From DASQPR01 sp035713725 (GTDB lineage: Bacteria > Actinomycetota > Actinomycetes > Mycobacteriales > Micromonosporaceae), in the NCBI GenBank assembly GCA_035713725.1, contig DASTMZ010000078.1, forward strand, positions 18,469-82,468: a stretch of DNA of 64,000 nucleotides, in the 5' to 3' direction. Below the pieces are notes generated by a model. The model was not told where the DNA came from. It was given only the letters and a program-made list of their open reading frames with translations, and did not search any database. The translations under genes were made by a program, and so were the position numbers. Below are positions 51,175 to 60,445 of this stretch, in pieces; positions within the stretch are counted from its first letter, which is position 1; each line of letters starts with the position of its first letter.

Positions 51175-51280
51175 TTTTGTCACCTCTTGGAGGAACCTAC
51201 AAAGAAAGCTACGCCAGCCGCCGGCGGTTCGGATCGCCCGCCCATATCCGTGCGGGGCGGGGGCTGCTCTACTCGAAGAC
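51175..51280. promoter_or_regulatory. Divergent control region of the purine cluster
   Basis: 106 bp between the PucR-type gene and uraD. It holds a 10-bp perfect palindrome CCGCCGGCGG at 51,218-51,227, which is the most obvious candidate site, though GC-rich palindromes arise easily in such DNA. Confidence 0.4.
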
Positions 51281-51805
51281 GTGGGCGTGTCGGCGCTATC
51301 CGAGTTCAACGGCCTCTCCGCCGAGGCCGCGGAGGCGGAGCTGATGTCGTGCTGTGCCTCACCGATCTGGGCGCGTGCGATTGCCGCGGCACGGCCGTAC
51401 CCGGATGTCGCGACGGTGATCGCCGCGGGCGTTGCGGCGCTGGCGGCGCAGCCATGGCCGCAGGTGGCCCTCGCATTGAGCGCGCACCCGAGGATCGGCT
51501 CGCGCCCGCCGGGTGATCGGCGCGATGCGGCATGGTCGCGGCGTGAGCAGGCCGGCGTCGACCGTGACGACGAGCGGACGCTGGCCGCCCTCGCCGAGTC
51601 GAATCGGGCGTACGAGGAGCGGTTCGGATTCGTCCTGCTGATCTTCGCGACCGGAAAGAGCGGCGGGGAGCTGCTTGCCATCGCGCGTCAGCGGCTCGGC
51701 AACGACGAGGCCACCGAGCAACAAGTGGTACGGGACGAGCTCGCGAAGATTGTCGCGCTACGGCTGGAAAAACTGTTGGACGTTCGAGAGCCGGTCACCG
51801 AATGA
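51281..51805 (+). CDS. uraD: 2-oxo-4-hydroxy-4-carboxy-5-ureidoimidazoline (OHCU) decarboxylase
   Basis: Third step of urate oxidation: decarboxylates OHCU to (S)-allantoin. 174 residues from GTG 51,281; length is normal. Family elements are LSEFNGLSAEAAEAELMSCC, the catalytic His in ALSAHPRIGSR and Glu in SRREQAGVD, and the YEERFGFVLLIFATGKSG motif. The C-terminal helix ends VALRLEKLL. Its stop overlaps the uraH start by four bases. First gene of the operon; the exact start is less sure (GTG 51,287 is possible). Confidence 0.93.
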   Translation: MGVSALSEFNGLSAEAAEAELMSCCASPIWARAIAAARPYPDVATVIAAGVAALAAQPWPQVALALSAHPRIGSRPPGDRRDAAWSRREQAGVDRDDERTLAALAESNRAYEERFGFVLLIFATGKSGGELLAIARQRLGNDEATEQQVVRDELAKIVALRLEKLLDVREPVTE

Positions 51806-52113
51806 GCCTGTCGACGCATGTGTTGGACACCGCGCGGGGCGAGCCGGCGGCGGGGATTCGCGTGCGGCTACATCGGTTGGTCAGCGGTAAATGGTTGCCG
51901 GTCGCGGACGGACGTACGGACGCCGACGGACGGCTGCGTGACTGGGTTCCGGATTCGGACTGGAGCGAGGGCCGGTACCGGCTGGTATTCGAGACCAGCG
52001 GGGCGTTCTTTCCCGAGGTCGTCGTCGTCTTCGAGGTACTGGAGCCGAACCGCCCCTACCACGTCCCGTTGCTGCTCAGCCCGTACGGGTACACCACCTA
52101 TCGGGGAACGTGA
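51802..52113 (+). CDS. uraH: 5-hydroxyisourate hydrolase (transthyretin-like)
   Basis: Hydrolyses 5-hydroxyisourate made by urate oxidase to OHCU. 103 residues, the usual length. N-terminal LSTHVLDTARGEPAAGIRVRLHR contains the catalytic His; further conserved sites are DGRTDADGRL and the C-terminal HVPLLLSPYGYTTYRGT, which ends in Y-R-G-T instead of the common Y-R-G-S. Overlaps uraD by 4 bp and is 1 bp from the urate oxidase start. Confidence 0.96.
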   Translation: MSLSTHVLDTARGEPAAGIRVRLHRLVSGKWLPVADGRTDADGRLRDWVPDSDWSEGRYRLVFETSGAFFPEVVVVFEVLEPNRPYHVPLLLSPYGYTTYRGT

Positions 52114-52114
52114 G

Positions 52115-52972
52115 ATGAGCATCGTCCTCGGCGCCAACGAATACGGCAAGGCGGAGACCCGTCTGGTACGGGTGGACCGTGACGGTGACCGGCACACGCT
52201 GCGTGATCTCAACGTCAGCGTGGCGCTGCGCGGCGACCTCGACGGTACGCATCTCACTGGCGACAACGCGACGGTGCTACCGACCGATTCCATGAAGAAC
52301 ACGGTGTACGCCTTCGCGAGGCGTTACGGCGTCGGGCAGATCGAGGACTTCGGTCTGCGTCTCGCCCGGCACTTCGTCGATTCCCAGCCGAGGATCGGCG
52401 CGGCCCGGGTCAGCATCGAGGAGTACGGCTGGACCCGACTCGGGCCGCACTCGTTCGCGCGCGACGGTGGCGAGACGCGTACCGCGGTGCTCACGTACGA
52501 CGGGCAGGAGTCCTGGGCGGTCGGCGGCCTACATAGTCTGGTGCTGCTCAACTCCACTGATTCGGAGTTCTGGGGTTATGTCAAGGACGAGTACACGACA
52601 CTGCCCGAAACGCGCGAGCGCATTCTGGCCACGGCCGTCACGGCGTCCTGGCGATTCGGCACAGTGCCAGATGACTGGGCGGACCCGTACGCAGGTGCCC
52701 GGTCGGACCTGATCGAGGCGTTCGTCGACACGTACAGCCGCTCGCTGCAGCAGACGCTCTACCAGATGGGGCGACGAGTGCTCGAGAACCGACCGGAGGT
52801 CGTGGAGGTACGGCTGAGCCTGCCTAACCGGCACCACCTTCTTGTCGATCTGGCTCCGTTCGGGCAGGACAATCCGAACGAGGTGTTCGTGGCGGCCGAT
52901 CGGCCGTACGGGCTGATCGAGGGCACCGTGGTCCGTGACGATGCGCCGCCGGACGGGCTGGCCTGGTGGTGA
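52115..52972 (+). CDS. Urate oxidase (uricase)
   Basis: Cofactor-free oxidation of urate to 5-hydroxyisourate. 285 residues from ATG 52,115. It has the two T-fold repeats; ANEYGKAETRLVRV carries the catalytic Lys, PTDSMKNTVYAFARRYG the catalytic Thr, and IEDFGLRLARHF, FVDTYSRSLQQTLYQMG and the HHLLVDLAPFGQDNPNEVF segment are typical. The order uraD-uraH-uricase puts the whole urate-to-allantoin conversion together. The start chosen lies 2 bp after the uraH stop. Confidence 0.95.
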   Translation: MSIVLGANEYGKAETRLVRVDRDGDRHTLRDLNVSVALRGDLDGTHLTGDNATVLPTDSMKNTVYAFARRYGVGQIEDFGLRLARHFVDSQPRIGAARVSIEEYGWTRLGPHSFARDGGETRTAVLTYDGQESWAVGGLHSLVLLNSTDSEFWGYVKDEYTTLPETRERILATAVTASWRFGTVPDDWADPYAGARSDLIEAFVDTYSRSLQQTLYQMGRRVLENRPEVVEVRLSLPNRHHLLVDLAPFGQDNPNEVFVAADRPYGLIEGTVVRDDAPPDGLAWW

Positions 52973-52974
52973 GC

Positions 52975-53829
52975 ATGGACTTCTGGCAACCGTCCACATG
53001 GGACGAGGCACTGGCCGTCAAGGCGGAGCGACCGGAGGCGGTCCCGATCGCCGGTGGCACCGACGTGATGGTCGAGCTGAATTTCGACCGTCGACGGCCG
53101 ACGGCATTGCTCGACCTCACCCGGATCGGGTCGCTGGCGCAATGGGCCAGAGACGGCGAGTACCTGCGGATCGGGGCCGGCGTGACGTACCAGCGGATCA
53201 TCGACGAGTTGGGCGCGCAACTGCCGGGGCTGGCCATGGCCTCGCGGACGGTCGGGTCGCCGCAGATCCGCAACCGGGGGACCGTGGCTGGCAACCTCGG
53301 CTCGGCATCCCCGGCCGGCGACGCGCATCCGCCGCTGCTCGCCACCGACGCGATAGTGGAACTCGCGTCGTTGCGGACCGTCCGCCGGGTGCCGGTCGCC
53401 GAGTTCTTCACCGGCCCCAAGCGCAGTGTGCTCGCCCCGGACGAGTTGATCGCCGCCGTGCTTGTCGAACCAGCCACCGGGCCGCAGCAGTTCGCGAAGG
53501 TGGGTACGCGCAACGCGATGGTGATCGCGGTGTGCTCGTTTGCGCTGGCGCTGGACGCGACGCGGCGACAGGTCGGCACTGGCATCGGCTCGGCGGGGCC
53601 AACGCCGCGACGGGCCTCGGCGGCCGAGGAGATGCTGGCCGGCGAGCTGCCCTGGGAGTCGCGTGCGGCGCTGACCGAGTCGGTGGTGCGCCACTTCGGG
53701 CAACTCGTCGCTGCCGCCGCGTCACCGATCGACGACGTGCGAGGCAGCGCGGATTACCGCCGGCACGCGCTGACGGTTATGGCGGCGCGCACGCTGAGTT
53801 GGGCGTGGAGGGAATACCAATGCGCGTGA
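52975..53829 (+). CDS. Xanthine dehydrogenase FAD-binding subunit
   Basis: Medium subunit of a three-subunit xanthine dehydrogenase; takes electrons from the FeS subunit to FAD and then NAD+. 284 residues. VPIAGGTDVMVELNFDRRRP (residues 21-40) binds FAD diphosphate; GSPQIRNRGTVAGNLGSASP is the second family FAD motif. ATG 52,975 gives the canonical MDFWQPSTWDEAL start; GTG 52,969 overlapping the uricase stop is possible. It overlaps the FeS subunit gene by 10 bp. Confidence 0.95.
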   Translation: MDFWQPSTWDEALAVKAERPEAVPIAGGTDVMVELNFDRRRPTALLDLTRIGSLAQWARDGEYLRIGAGVTYQRIIDELGAQLPGLAMASRTVGSPQIRNRGTVAGNLGSASPAGDAHPPLLATDAIVELASLRTVRRVPVAEFFTGPKRSVLAPDELIAAVLVEPATGPQQFAKVGTRNAMVIAVCSFALALDATRRQVGTGIGSAGPTPRRASAAEEMLAGELPWESRAALTESVVRHFGQLVAAAASPIDDVRGSADYRRHALTVMAARTLSWAWREYQCA

Positions 53830-54287
53830 CCTGCACAGTGAACGGGCAGCGACGCGAGGCCGACGGGGTGTGGCCGGGCGAGAGCCTGCTGTATATGTTG
53901 CGCGAACGGCTCGGCCTGCCCGGCTCCAAGAACGCGTGTGAGCAGGGCGAGTGCGGCTCGTGCACGGTGTACCTCGACGGCGTCGCGATCTGCGCTTGTC
54001 TGGTCGCCGCCGGGCAAGCCGAGGGTCGGCAGGTCGGTACGGTCGAAGGTCTGGCGAACGGCAGCGGCGTGCATCCGGTGCAGGAGGCGTTCCTTTCGGC
54101 CGGCGCCGTCCAATGTGGATTCTGTACCCCGGGACTCGTCATCGCGGTGCACGACCTGCTGGCCCGCAATCCGAGCCCGAGTGATGCCGACATTCGCGAG
54201 GCACTGGCCGGCAACCTGTGCCGGTGCACCGGGTACGAGTCGATTCTCGACGCGGTACGCCTTGCCGCGTCACGGGTCGCGCCATGA
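53820..54287 (+). CDS. Xanthine dehydrogenase 2Fe-2S subunit
   Basis: Small subunit with two [2Fe-2S] clusters. 155 residues. The plant-ferredoxin cluster ligands are in KNACEQGECGSCTVYLDG plus the following Cys of VAICAC; the second cluster uses CGFC (AVQCGFCTPG) and CRC (GNLCRCTGYE). Starts inside the FAD subunit gene and its TGA overlaps the ATG of the amidohydrolase gene. Transfers electrons from the Mo cofactor subunit to FAD. Confidence 0.96.
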   Translation: MRVTCTVNGQRREADGVWPGESLLYMLRERLGLPGSKNACEQGECGSCTVYLDGVAICACLVAAGQAEGRQVGTVEGLANGSGVHPVQEAFLSAGAVQCGFCTPGLVIAVHDLLARNPSPSDADIREALAGNLCRCTGYESILDAVRLAASRVAP

Positions 54288-55639
54288 TCGTCGTCGAGGG
54301 TGGCGCAGTGGCGACCGCGGATCCATGGGGCACCGAGTACCAGCCCGGCCACGTTGTTGTCGACGGCGACCGGATCGTGGCAGTGGGTCCAGGCGCCGCG
54401 CCGCATTACCCGGAACCGGTGCGCCGCATCGATGCCACCGGCTGCCTGGTCACCCCGGGTCTCGTCAACACGCACCATCACCTGTACCAGTGGGCTACCC
54501 GTGGGCTTGCCCAGCAGCAGAACCTCTTCGGCTGGCTCACCGAGCTGTACCCGATCTGGGCAGGCATCGACGAGGAGGTGGTCGGCGCGGCGGCCGCGGC
54601 GGGGCTGGGCTGGCTGGCGCTGTCTGGCTGCACCACCAGCGCCGACCATCATTACGTCTTCCCGCATGGTCGGGGCGACCTATTCGCCGCAACGGTTGAC
54701 GCGGCCGTTGCGGTGGGTGTGCGGTTCCACCCGGCGCGGGGGTCGATGGATCTCGGCGTGTCCGCCGGCGGGCTGCCACCCGACGATTTGGTCGAGAAGA
54801 CCGACGAGGCGCTCAACGCAACTCAAGACGCGATCGACCGCTTCCACGACCCGTCGCCGGGCGCGATGCTGCGAGTCGCGGTTGCGCCGTGCTCGCCATT
54901 CTCCGTCACCCCGGAGCTGATGCGTGAGGCCGTCGGTTTGGCGCGCAACGCTGGCGTACGGCTGCACACTCACCTCGCCGAGACGCAGGAGGAGTCGTCC
55001 TTCTGCCGGAGTGAGCACGGCTGCACGCCGGTGGAGTACGCCGAAAGTCTTGGATTTCTCGGCGACGACGTGTGGCTTGCGCACGGAGTCCACCTCTCCG
55101 CCGCCGAGATAGCCCGTCTCGGTGACACCGGTACCGGTGTCGCGCATTGCCCGAGTTCCAACGCCCGGCTCGGGGCCGGCATCGCGCCGGTGCGCGAGTT
55201 GCTCGACGCGCACGCTCCGGTCGGCCTCGGCGTCGACGGAGCCGCGTCGCAGGAGGCCGGGCAGCTCAGCGCCGAGCTGCGCCAGGCGCTTTACGTCGCG
55301 CGCTTGCGTGGCGGCCCAGCGTCGCTGAGCGCCCGGCAGGCGCTCACGTTGGGCACGATCGGTGGTGCGCGGTGCCTAGGCCGAGCGGATGAACTCGGCT
55401 CGTTGGAATCAGGCAAGCTCGCCGATGTCGCCGTGTGGCGGCTGGACGGGTTGGGGCACCAGGGCATCGCCGACCCGGTGGCCGCGTTGGTGCTCGGCCC
55501 ATCCGCCGTGGTGGAGGTCCTGCTGGTCGGAGGACGACCGATCGTCGAACGGGGCGTGCTGGTAAACGTGACGGAGGCGGATCTCACCGACCACCTCCGG
55601 GTTGCGGCCCGCCGGCTGAGTGCGGCGGTGGCGCGATGA
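54284..55639 (+). CDS. Guanine / 8-oxoguanine deaminase-like amidohydrolase
   Basis: A 451-residue metal-dependent deaminase of the AtzA/TrzN/guanine deaminase group. Metal ligands: H-x-H in GLVNTHHHLYQW (residues 60-71), His in GVRLHTHLAETQEES, and Asp in VGLGVDGAASQEAG, which is also catalytic in the group. It lies between xanthine dehydrogenase subunit genes with ATGA overlaps on both sides, so conversion of guanine to xanthine (or 8-oxoguanine to urate) is the likely job. The VDGAASQE stretch resembles the 8-oxoguanine deaminase/hydroxyatrazine-type subgroup more than classic GuaD. Substrate not certain. Confidence 0.87.
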   Translation: MIVVEGGAVATADPWGTEYQPGHVVVDGDRIVAVGPGAAPHYPEPVRRIDATGCLVTPGLVNTHHHLYQWATRGLAQQQNLFGWLTELYPIWAGIDEEVVGAAAAAGLGWLALSGCTTSADHHYVFPHGRGDLFAATVDAAVAVGVRFHPARGSMDLGVSAGGLPPDDLVEKTDEALNATQDAIDRFHDPSPGAMLRVAVAPCSPFSVTPELMREAVGLARNAGVRLHTHLAETQEESSFCRSEHGCTPVEYAESLGFLGDDVWLAHGVHLSAAEIARLGDTGTGVAHCPSSNARLGAGIAPVRELLDAHAPVGLGVDGAASQEAGQLSAELRQALYVARLRGGPASLSARQALTLGTIGGARCLGRADELGSLESGKLADVAVWRLDGLGHQGIADPVAALVLGPSAVVEVLLVGGRPIVERGVLVNVTEADLTDHLRVAARRLSAAVAR

Positions 55640-57924
55640 CGGCCAACGCCATGACGCAAACCGCCGCGCCGGAAACCTCCGCGCTCGACGCGTCGGTCCC
55701 CGGCGGTGTCGGCGACGATGCGCGCCGACCCGACGGCACGCTGAAGGTCCTCGGCGAGTTCGCCTTCTCCTCCGACCTGTGGGCGCCGGACATGTTGTGG
55801 GGGGCGACGCTGCGCAGCCCACACCCCCGGGCATTGATCCGCGGCATCGACCTAACCGAAGCCCTTGCGCTGCCCGGGGTGTACGCGGTGCTCACTCACG
55901 AGGACGTACCCGGCGCCAAGCTGTACGGCCTGGAGATCCAGGATCAACCGGTGCTAGCCATCGACCAAGTCCGTTACCAAGGCGAGCCAGTGGCGGTCGT
56001 GGCGGCCGACCATCCGGAGACCGCCCGCCGTGCCGTTGCTCGCATCGCGGTGGACTACGAGGTGCTGACGCCCGTAGTGGATGCCGAGGCGGCGCTTGGT
56101 CCTGGCACTGTTTCCGTGCATCCGTCCGGCAACCTGCTGCGCCACGTGCCGATACGGCGGGGTGATCCGGCCGCGACAGCCGAGATTGTGGTGTCCGGCG
56201 AATACCAAGTTGGCATGCAGGATCAGGCGTTCCTCGGCCCGGAATCCGGCCTTGCCGTGCCGGCCGACGACGGCGGCGTCGACTTGTACATCGCAACTCA
56301 GTGGCTCCACGTCGACCAGAAGCAGGTCGCGGCTTGCCTTGGCCTTCCCGTTGACAAGGTGCGCCTGACGCTGGCCGGAGTTGGCGGCGCATTCGGCGCA
56401 CGCGAGGACCTGTCCATGCAAGTACACGCTTCGCTGCTGGCGTTGCGCACCGGGCGGCCGGTGAAGATGGTGTACGGACGGGAGGAATCGTTCTTCGGCC
56501 ACGTACACCGACACCCGGCGACGATGCGCTACGAGCTCGGTGCCAGCCGGGACGGACAGCTGGTTTACTTACGCGCCAACATTGTGCTCGATGGAGGAGC
56601 CTACGCGTCGAGTTCGACCGCGGTGTGCGCCAACGCCGCGAGCCTAGGTGTCGGACCGTATCGCGTGCCCAACGTCGTCATGGACGCCTCCGTCGCGTAC
56701 ACGAACAACCCGCCGTGCGGTGCCATGCGGGGCTTCGGCGCGGTACAGGCCTGCTTCGGCTACGAATCAATGATGGATCGGCTGGCCGCGGCGCTGGATC
56801 TCGACCCTGTGGAGGTCCGTGTCCGCAACGCCTTGGCCACCGGCGACACGATGCCGACCGGCCAGGTGGTCGAGGGGCCAGCTCCGGTGGTGCAACTGCT
56901 CCAGTTGGTCGCGTCGGCGCCAGCAGCCAAGGCCGCCACTGGCGACCCGCGCGAACTGCCCGGCGGGGTGTCCAACACAACACGCGGCGAAGGTGTCGTG
57001 CGCGGCGTGGGGTACGCGGTGAGCATCAAGAACGTCGCCTTCTCCGAGGGCTTCGACGACTACGCCACCGCGCGGGTACGGCTGCATCTCATTGGTGGGT
57101 CCCCTGCGGTGCTGGTGCACACTGCCGCGGTCGAAGTTGGCCAAGGGCTGGTCACCGTACAGGCGCAGATCGCCCGGACGGAGCTGGGCGTGGAGCAGGT
57201 GACCGTTGCCACCGCGGACACCAGCGTGGGCAACGCGGGCTCGACCTCGGCATCGCGGCAGACGTACATGACGGGCGGCGCGGTGCGGGCGGCGTGCATT
57301 GCGGTCCGCGAACGCGTGCTGTCCCGCGTTGGGGGGAGCCGGCTGGTTGCGGGCACGATCGTCGACGACTCCGGCCAGCCGCTCGTTGAGCTTGTCGACG
57401 TCCTGCGCGACGGGGCGGTGGAGGAGACCGTGCAGTGGCGGCACCGGCCGACCGATCCGCTCGACCCGATCACCGGGCAGGGCAACGCGCACGTGCAGTA
57501 CGCGTTCGCCGCCCACCGGGCAACCGTTGACGTCGACACCGAACTGGGGCTGGTTCGGGTCGTCGAGATCGCGACCGCGCAGGACGTGGGAAAGGCAGTC
57601 AACCCGCGGGCCGTGCTGGGGCAGATTCACGGCGGTACCGCACAGGGCCTCGGTCTTGCGGTGATGGAGGAGATCCAGCTGGTCGACGGCGTGCTGCGCA
57701 ACCCGTCCTTCACCGATTATCTGATCCCCACCATCCTCGACATGCCGACCATGCACGTGGATCTGCTGGAACTAGGCGACCCACACGCACCGTACGGGCT
57801 GCGCGGCGTGGGGGAGCCGCCGACGATCTCGTCCACGCCGGCCATCGTGGCGGCGATCCGGGCCGCGACCGGGCGGCCGTTGACCCGTGTGCCAGTGCGC
57901 CCCGAGCACATCGTGGCTTGCTGA
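55636..57924 (+). CDS. Xanthine dehydrogenase molybdenum-cofactor subunit
   Basis: Large catalytic subunit that hydroxylates hypoxanthine/xanthine to urate. 762 residues. LKVLGEFAFSSDLWAPDMLW is the N-terminal segment; GVGGAFGAREDLSMQVHASL and CGAMRGFGAVQA contact the molybdopterin; VEVGQGLVTVQAQIA follows, and the catalytic Glu is in RGVGEPPTISSTPA close to the C-terminus. ATG 55,636 overlaps the stop of the amidohydrolase gene. With the two upstream subunits it makes a complete enzyme. Confidence 0.95.
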   Translation: MTANAMTQTAAPETSALDASVPGGVGDDARRPDGTLKVLGEFAFSSDLWAPDMLWGATLRSPHPRALIRGIDLTEALALPGVYAVLTHEDVPGAKLYGLEIQDQPVLAIDQVRYQGEPVAVVAADHPETARRAVARIAVDYEVLTPVVDAEAALGPGTVSVHPSGNLLRHVPIRRGDPAATAEIVVSGEYQVGMQDQAFLGPESGLAVPADDGGVDLYIATQWLHVDQKQVAACLGLPVDKVRLTLAGVGGAFGAREDLSMQVHASLLALRTGRPVKMVYGREESFFGHVHRHPATMRYELGASRDGQLVYLRANIVLDGGAYASSSTAVCANAASLGVGPYRVPNVVMDASVAYTNNPPCGAMRGFGAVQACFGYESMMDRLAAALDLDPVEVRVRNALATGDTMPTGQVVEGPAPVVQLLQLVASAPAAKAATGDPRELPGGVSNTTRGEGVVRGVGYAVSIKNVAFSEGFDDYATARVRLHLIGGSPAVLVHTAAVEVGQGLVTVQAQIARTELGVEQVTVATADTSVGNAGSTSASRQTYMTGGAVRAACIAVRERVLSRVGGSRLVAGTIVDDSGQPLVELVDVLRDGAVEETVQWRHRPTDPLDPITGQGNAHVQYAFAAHRATVDVDTELGLVRVVEIATAQDVGKAVNPRAVLGQIHGGTAQGLGLAVMEEIQLVDGVLRNPSFTDYLIPTILDMPTMHVDLLELGDPHAPYGLRGVGEPPTISSTPAIVAAIRAATGRPLTRVPVRPEHIVAC

Positions 57925-59132
57925 TGCTCTCCGAGGATGTCTACCGCGAGCTGGACCGGCGGCTCGACGATGTGGACGGCCGGTTGCGACGCCACTATCC
58001 GGGTGACGTGCCGGGGCGGCAGCCGGTACACACGGTGTACGTTCCGGCCGACCAGTTCCATGCGGATCTGGTCGCGGACTGGCGCGGCCAAGCACTCGAC
58101 ACGCTACGTGCGAATCCGCCGCTGCCCTATCCGGAGTCGTTGCACGACCGCGTGCTGGCGAAGCTGCACCGCGAGCCGATCGAAGACCTGCGCGTCGACT
58201 TCGAGGACGGATACGGCACACGCGATGACGCCCGGGAGGACGCCGACGCCCGAGCCGCCGGCGCGGCGATGCATGACGGGCACATGCCGCCTTTTCTCGG
58301 CATCCGGTGCAAGAGCCTCGAGGGTACGAGCCGGCGCCGCGCCGTACGCACTCTGGATGTGTTTCTCGACGCACTCGGGCCGCCGCCGGACGGCTTCGTC
58401 GTGACCCTGCCGAAAGTGAGCGCCATCGAGCAAGTTGCCGCGATGACCGTCCTGTGTGGAGCGTTGGAAGAAGCACACGGCTACCCGTCCCGGCGGCTGC
58501 GGTTCGAGGTACAGGTGGAGACGCCGCCGGCGGTGCTCGGCGCCGACGGTAGCGCCACGGTGGCCCGCCTGATTCAAGCCGGCGACGGGCGGCTGACCGG
58601 GCTGCACTACGGCACATACGACTACAGCGCCGCCTGCGGCATCGCCGCCGGGTACCAAAGCCTCGAGCACCCCGTCGCGGACTACGCGAAGGCAGTGATG
58701 CAGGTAGCCGCGGCTGGTACCGGAGTGCGCCTCTCGGACGGCTCCACCAACGTGCTGCCCGTCGGCAACACCGCGGCCGTCCATTCGGCGTGGGCGCTGC
58801 ACGCACGACTTGTACGACGCTCGCTGGAACGTGGCTTCTACCAAGGCTGGGATCTACACCCGGCGCAGCTGCCCACCCGGTACGCGGCGACCTACGGCTT
58901 CTATCGGGATGGCCTCGCCGCGGCGGCTGCTCGGCTGGCCGCGTACCTCGGCCCCGCTACCGCGAACGACACCGGAGGTGTGCTCGACGAGCCGGCCACG
59001 GCCCGGGCCCTCGCGGGCTTCCTCCTCCGCGGCCGCGATTGCGGCGCGCTGGACGAATCCGAGATCGGGTTGCCTTTGGCGGCCCGGGAACCGGTCGCGG
59101 CGAATGGTAGCGCCGGCAGCGAGGCGCCATGA
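57924..59132 (+). CDS. DUF6986 family protein, CitE/HpcH-aldolase-like TIM barrel, in purine cluster
   Basis: A 402-residue protein of unknown function. Signals of the CitE/HpcH/malate-synthase-like barrel: LRVDFEDGYGTRDD near residue 90 (D-x-E-D-G), FLGIRCKSLEG near 125 (substrate-binding Arg), PPDGFVVTLPKVSAIEQVA near 155 (P-K-V), and RLRFEVQVETPPAVLG near 195 (metal Glu). These are the usual positions for a Mg2+-dependent lyase or condensing enzyme acting on glyoxylate, pyruvate or an acyl-CoA. It overlaps the xanthine dehydrogenase gene by one base and allantoinase by four, so it is firmly part of the pathway. I infer handling of ureidoglycolate or glyoxylate; not proven. Confidence 0.85.
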   Translation: MLSEDVYRELDRRLDDVDGRLRRHYPGDVPGRQPVHTVYVPADQFHADLVADWRGQALDTLRANPPLPYPESLHDRVLAKLHREPIEDLRVDFEDGYGTRDDAREDADARAAGAAMHDGHMPPFLGIRCKSLEGTSRRRAVRTLDVFLDALGPPPDGFVVTLPKVSAIEQVAAMTVLCGALEEAHGYPSRRLRFEVQVETPPAVLGADGSATVARLIQAGDGRLTGLHYGTYDYSAACGIAAGYQSLEHPVADYAKAVMQVAAAGTGVRLSDGSTNVLPVGNTAAVHSAWALHARLVRRSLERGFYQGWDLHPAQLPTRYAATYGFYRDGLAAAAARLAAYLGPATANDTGGVLDEPATARALAGFLLRGRDCGALDESEIGLPLAAREPVAANGSAGSEAP

Positions 59133-60445
59133 GGGCCGCCAGTGATGCCGGCTATGACCTGGTGCTGCGCTCTCGCCGGGTGGTCACCACGGAGGGAACG
59201 CGGCCGGCCGCGGTCTGCGTCCGCAACGGTCGGATCGCAGCCATCGACGACTACGCCGCACCAGGACAGGATCTGGGCGACCTGGCTCTGCTGCCCGGCC
59301 TTGTCGACCCGCACGTGCACGTGAACGAGCCCGGTCGCACCGACTGGGAGGGTTTCGCTACGGCAACCCGCGCCGCCGCGGCCGGTGGCGTCACGACGAT
59401 CATCGACATGCCGCTGAACTGCCTGCCGCCCACGCTTACCACCGAAGCCCTTGCCGCTAAGCGAAAAGCGGCCGCTGGACAATGCCACGTGGACGTCGGG
59501 TTCTGGGGCGGCGCCGTACCCAGCAATCTTGACGTCCTCGCCGACCTCCACGACGCCGGAGTATTCGGACTCAAATGCTTCCTGATCGACTCGGGTGTGC
59601 CGGAGTTCCGGCCGCTTTCGGTCGACGATCTCGATGCAGCCCTGTCCACAGTGGACGCGCTGTTCCTCGTGCACGCGGAGGACCCACGTGATATCCGGGA
59701 CGCCCAACCGTCACGTCGCTACGCGGACTTCCTGGCCTCCCGGCCACGCGTCGCCGAGAATCGCGCCATCGCCACCGTTGTCGACGCGGCGCGGCGCACC
59801 GGCGCCCGCGTACACGTGCTACATCTGTCCTCCGGCGACGCCGTTGACATGATCGATCAGGCGAAGCGCGAGGGCGTACGGGTAAGCGCGGAGACCTGTC
59901 CGCATTACCTGACGCTAGCGGCCGAGGATGTGGCGGACGGAGCGACCGAGTTCAAGTGCTGCCCACCAATCCGTGAACGAGCCAACGGCGATGTGCTCTG
60001 GCGAGGCCTGCGCAGCGGGGTGATCGACGAGATCGCCTCCGATCATTCCCCTTGCGCCCCCGGGCTCAAGCTTCCCGAAACCGGTGACTTCGCCGGCGCC
60101 TGGGGCGGCATCGCCTCGCTGCAGCTTGGCCTGCCGGTGGTGTGGACCAAGGCGCGGTCGCACGGATATCGGCTGGCCGACGTGGCCCGTTGGATGGCGC
60201 AGCGTCCAGCCGAGATCGTCGGGCTGCCCGGCAAGGGACGCATCGCCGTCGGGTACGACGCCGACCTGGTTGCCTTCGCCCCAGAGGAGACCTTCGTCGT
60301 CGACGGGGCCCGCCTGTATCACCGGCATCCGGTCACTCCGTATGCCGGGCGGCGCCTGCACGGTGCGGTGGCCACGACATGGTTGCGCGGCGTACCCGTC
60401 GGCGGTGAGCCGCGCGGCACCCTGCTATCCCGGAGCGGCTCATGA
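59129..60445 (+). CDS. allB: Allantoinase
   Basis: Hydrolyses (S)-allantoin to allantoate. 438 residues, cyclic amidohydrolase fold. Metal motifs: LVDPHVHVNEPGRTDWEGF (H-x-H near residue 60), carboxylated Lys in GVFGLKCFLIDSG near 150, His in RVHVLHLSSGDAV and SAETCPHYLTL, and Asp in EIASDHSPC. All ligands of the binuclear centre are present. Overlaps its neighbours by 4 bp on both sides, so it is translated together with the DUF6986 gene and allantoicase. Confidence 0.95.
   Translation: MRAASDAGYDLVLRSRRVVTTEGTRPAAVCVRNGRIAAIDDYAAPGQDLGDLALLPGLVDPHVHVNEPGRTDWEGFATATRAAAAGGVTTIIDMPLNCLPPTLTTEALAAKRKAAAGQCHVDVGFWGGAVPSNLDVLADLHDAGVFGLKCFLIDSGVPEFRPLSVDDLDAALSTVDALFLVHAEDPRDIRDAQPSRRYADFLASRPRVAENRAIATVVDAARRTGARVHVLHLSSGDAVDMIDQAKREGVRVSAETCPHYLTLAAEDVADGATEFKCCPPIRERANGDVLWRGLRSGVIDEIASDHSPCAPGLKLPETGDFAGAWGGIASLQLGLPVVWTKARSHGYRLADVARWMAQRPAEIVGLPGKGRIAVGYDADLVAFAPEETFVVDGARLYHRHPVTPYAGRRLHGAVATTWLRGVPVGGEPRGTLLSRSGS

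Noticed and set aside
49576..51681. 701-residue form of the PucR-type protein
   Set aside because: The PucR domain starts exactly at ATG 51,174 behind a good ribosome-binding site; the extension is antisense to uraD.
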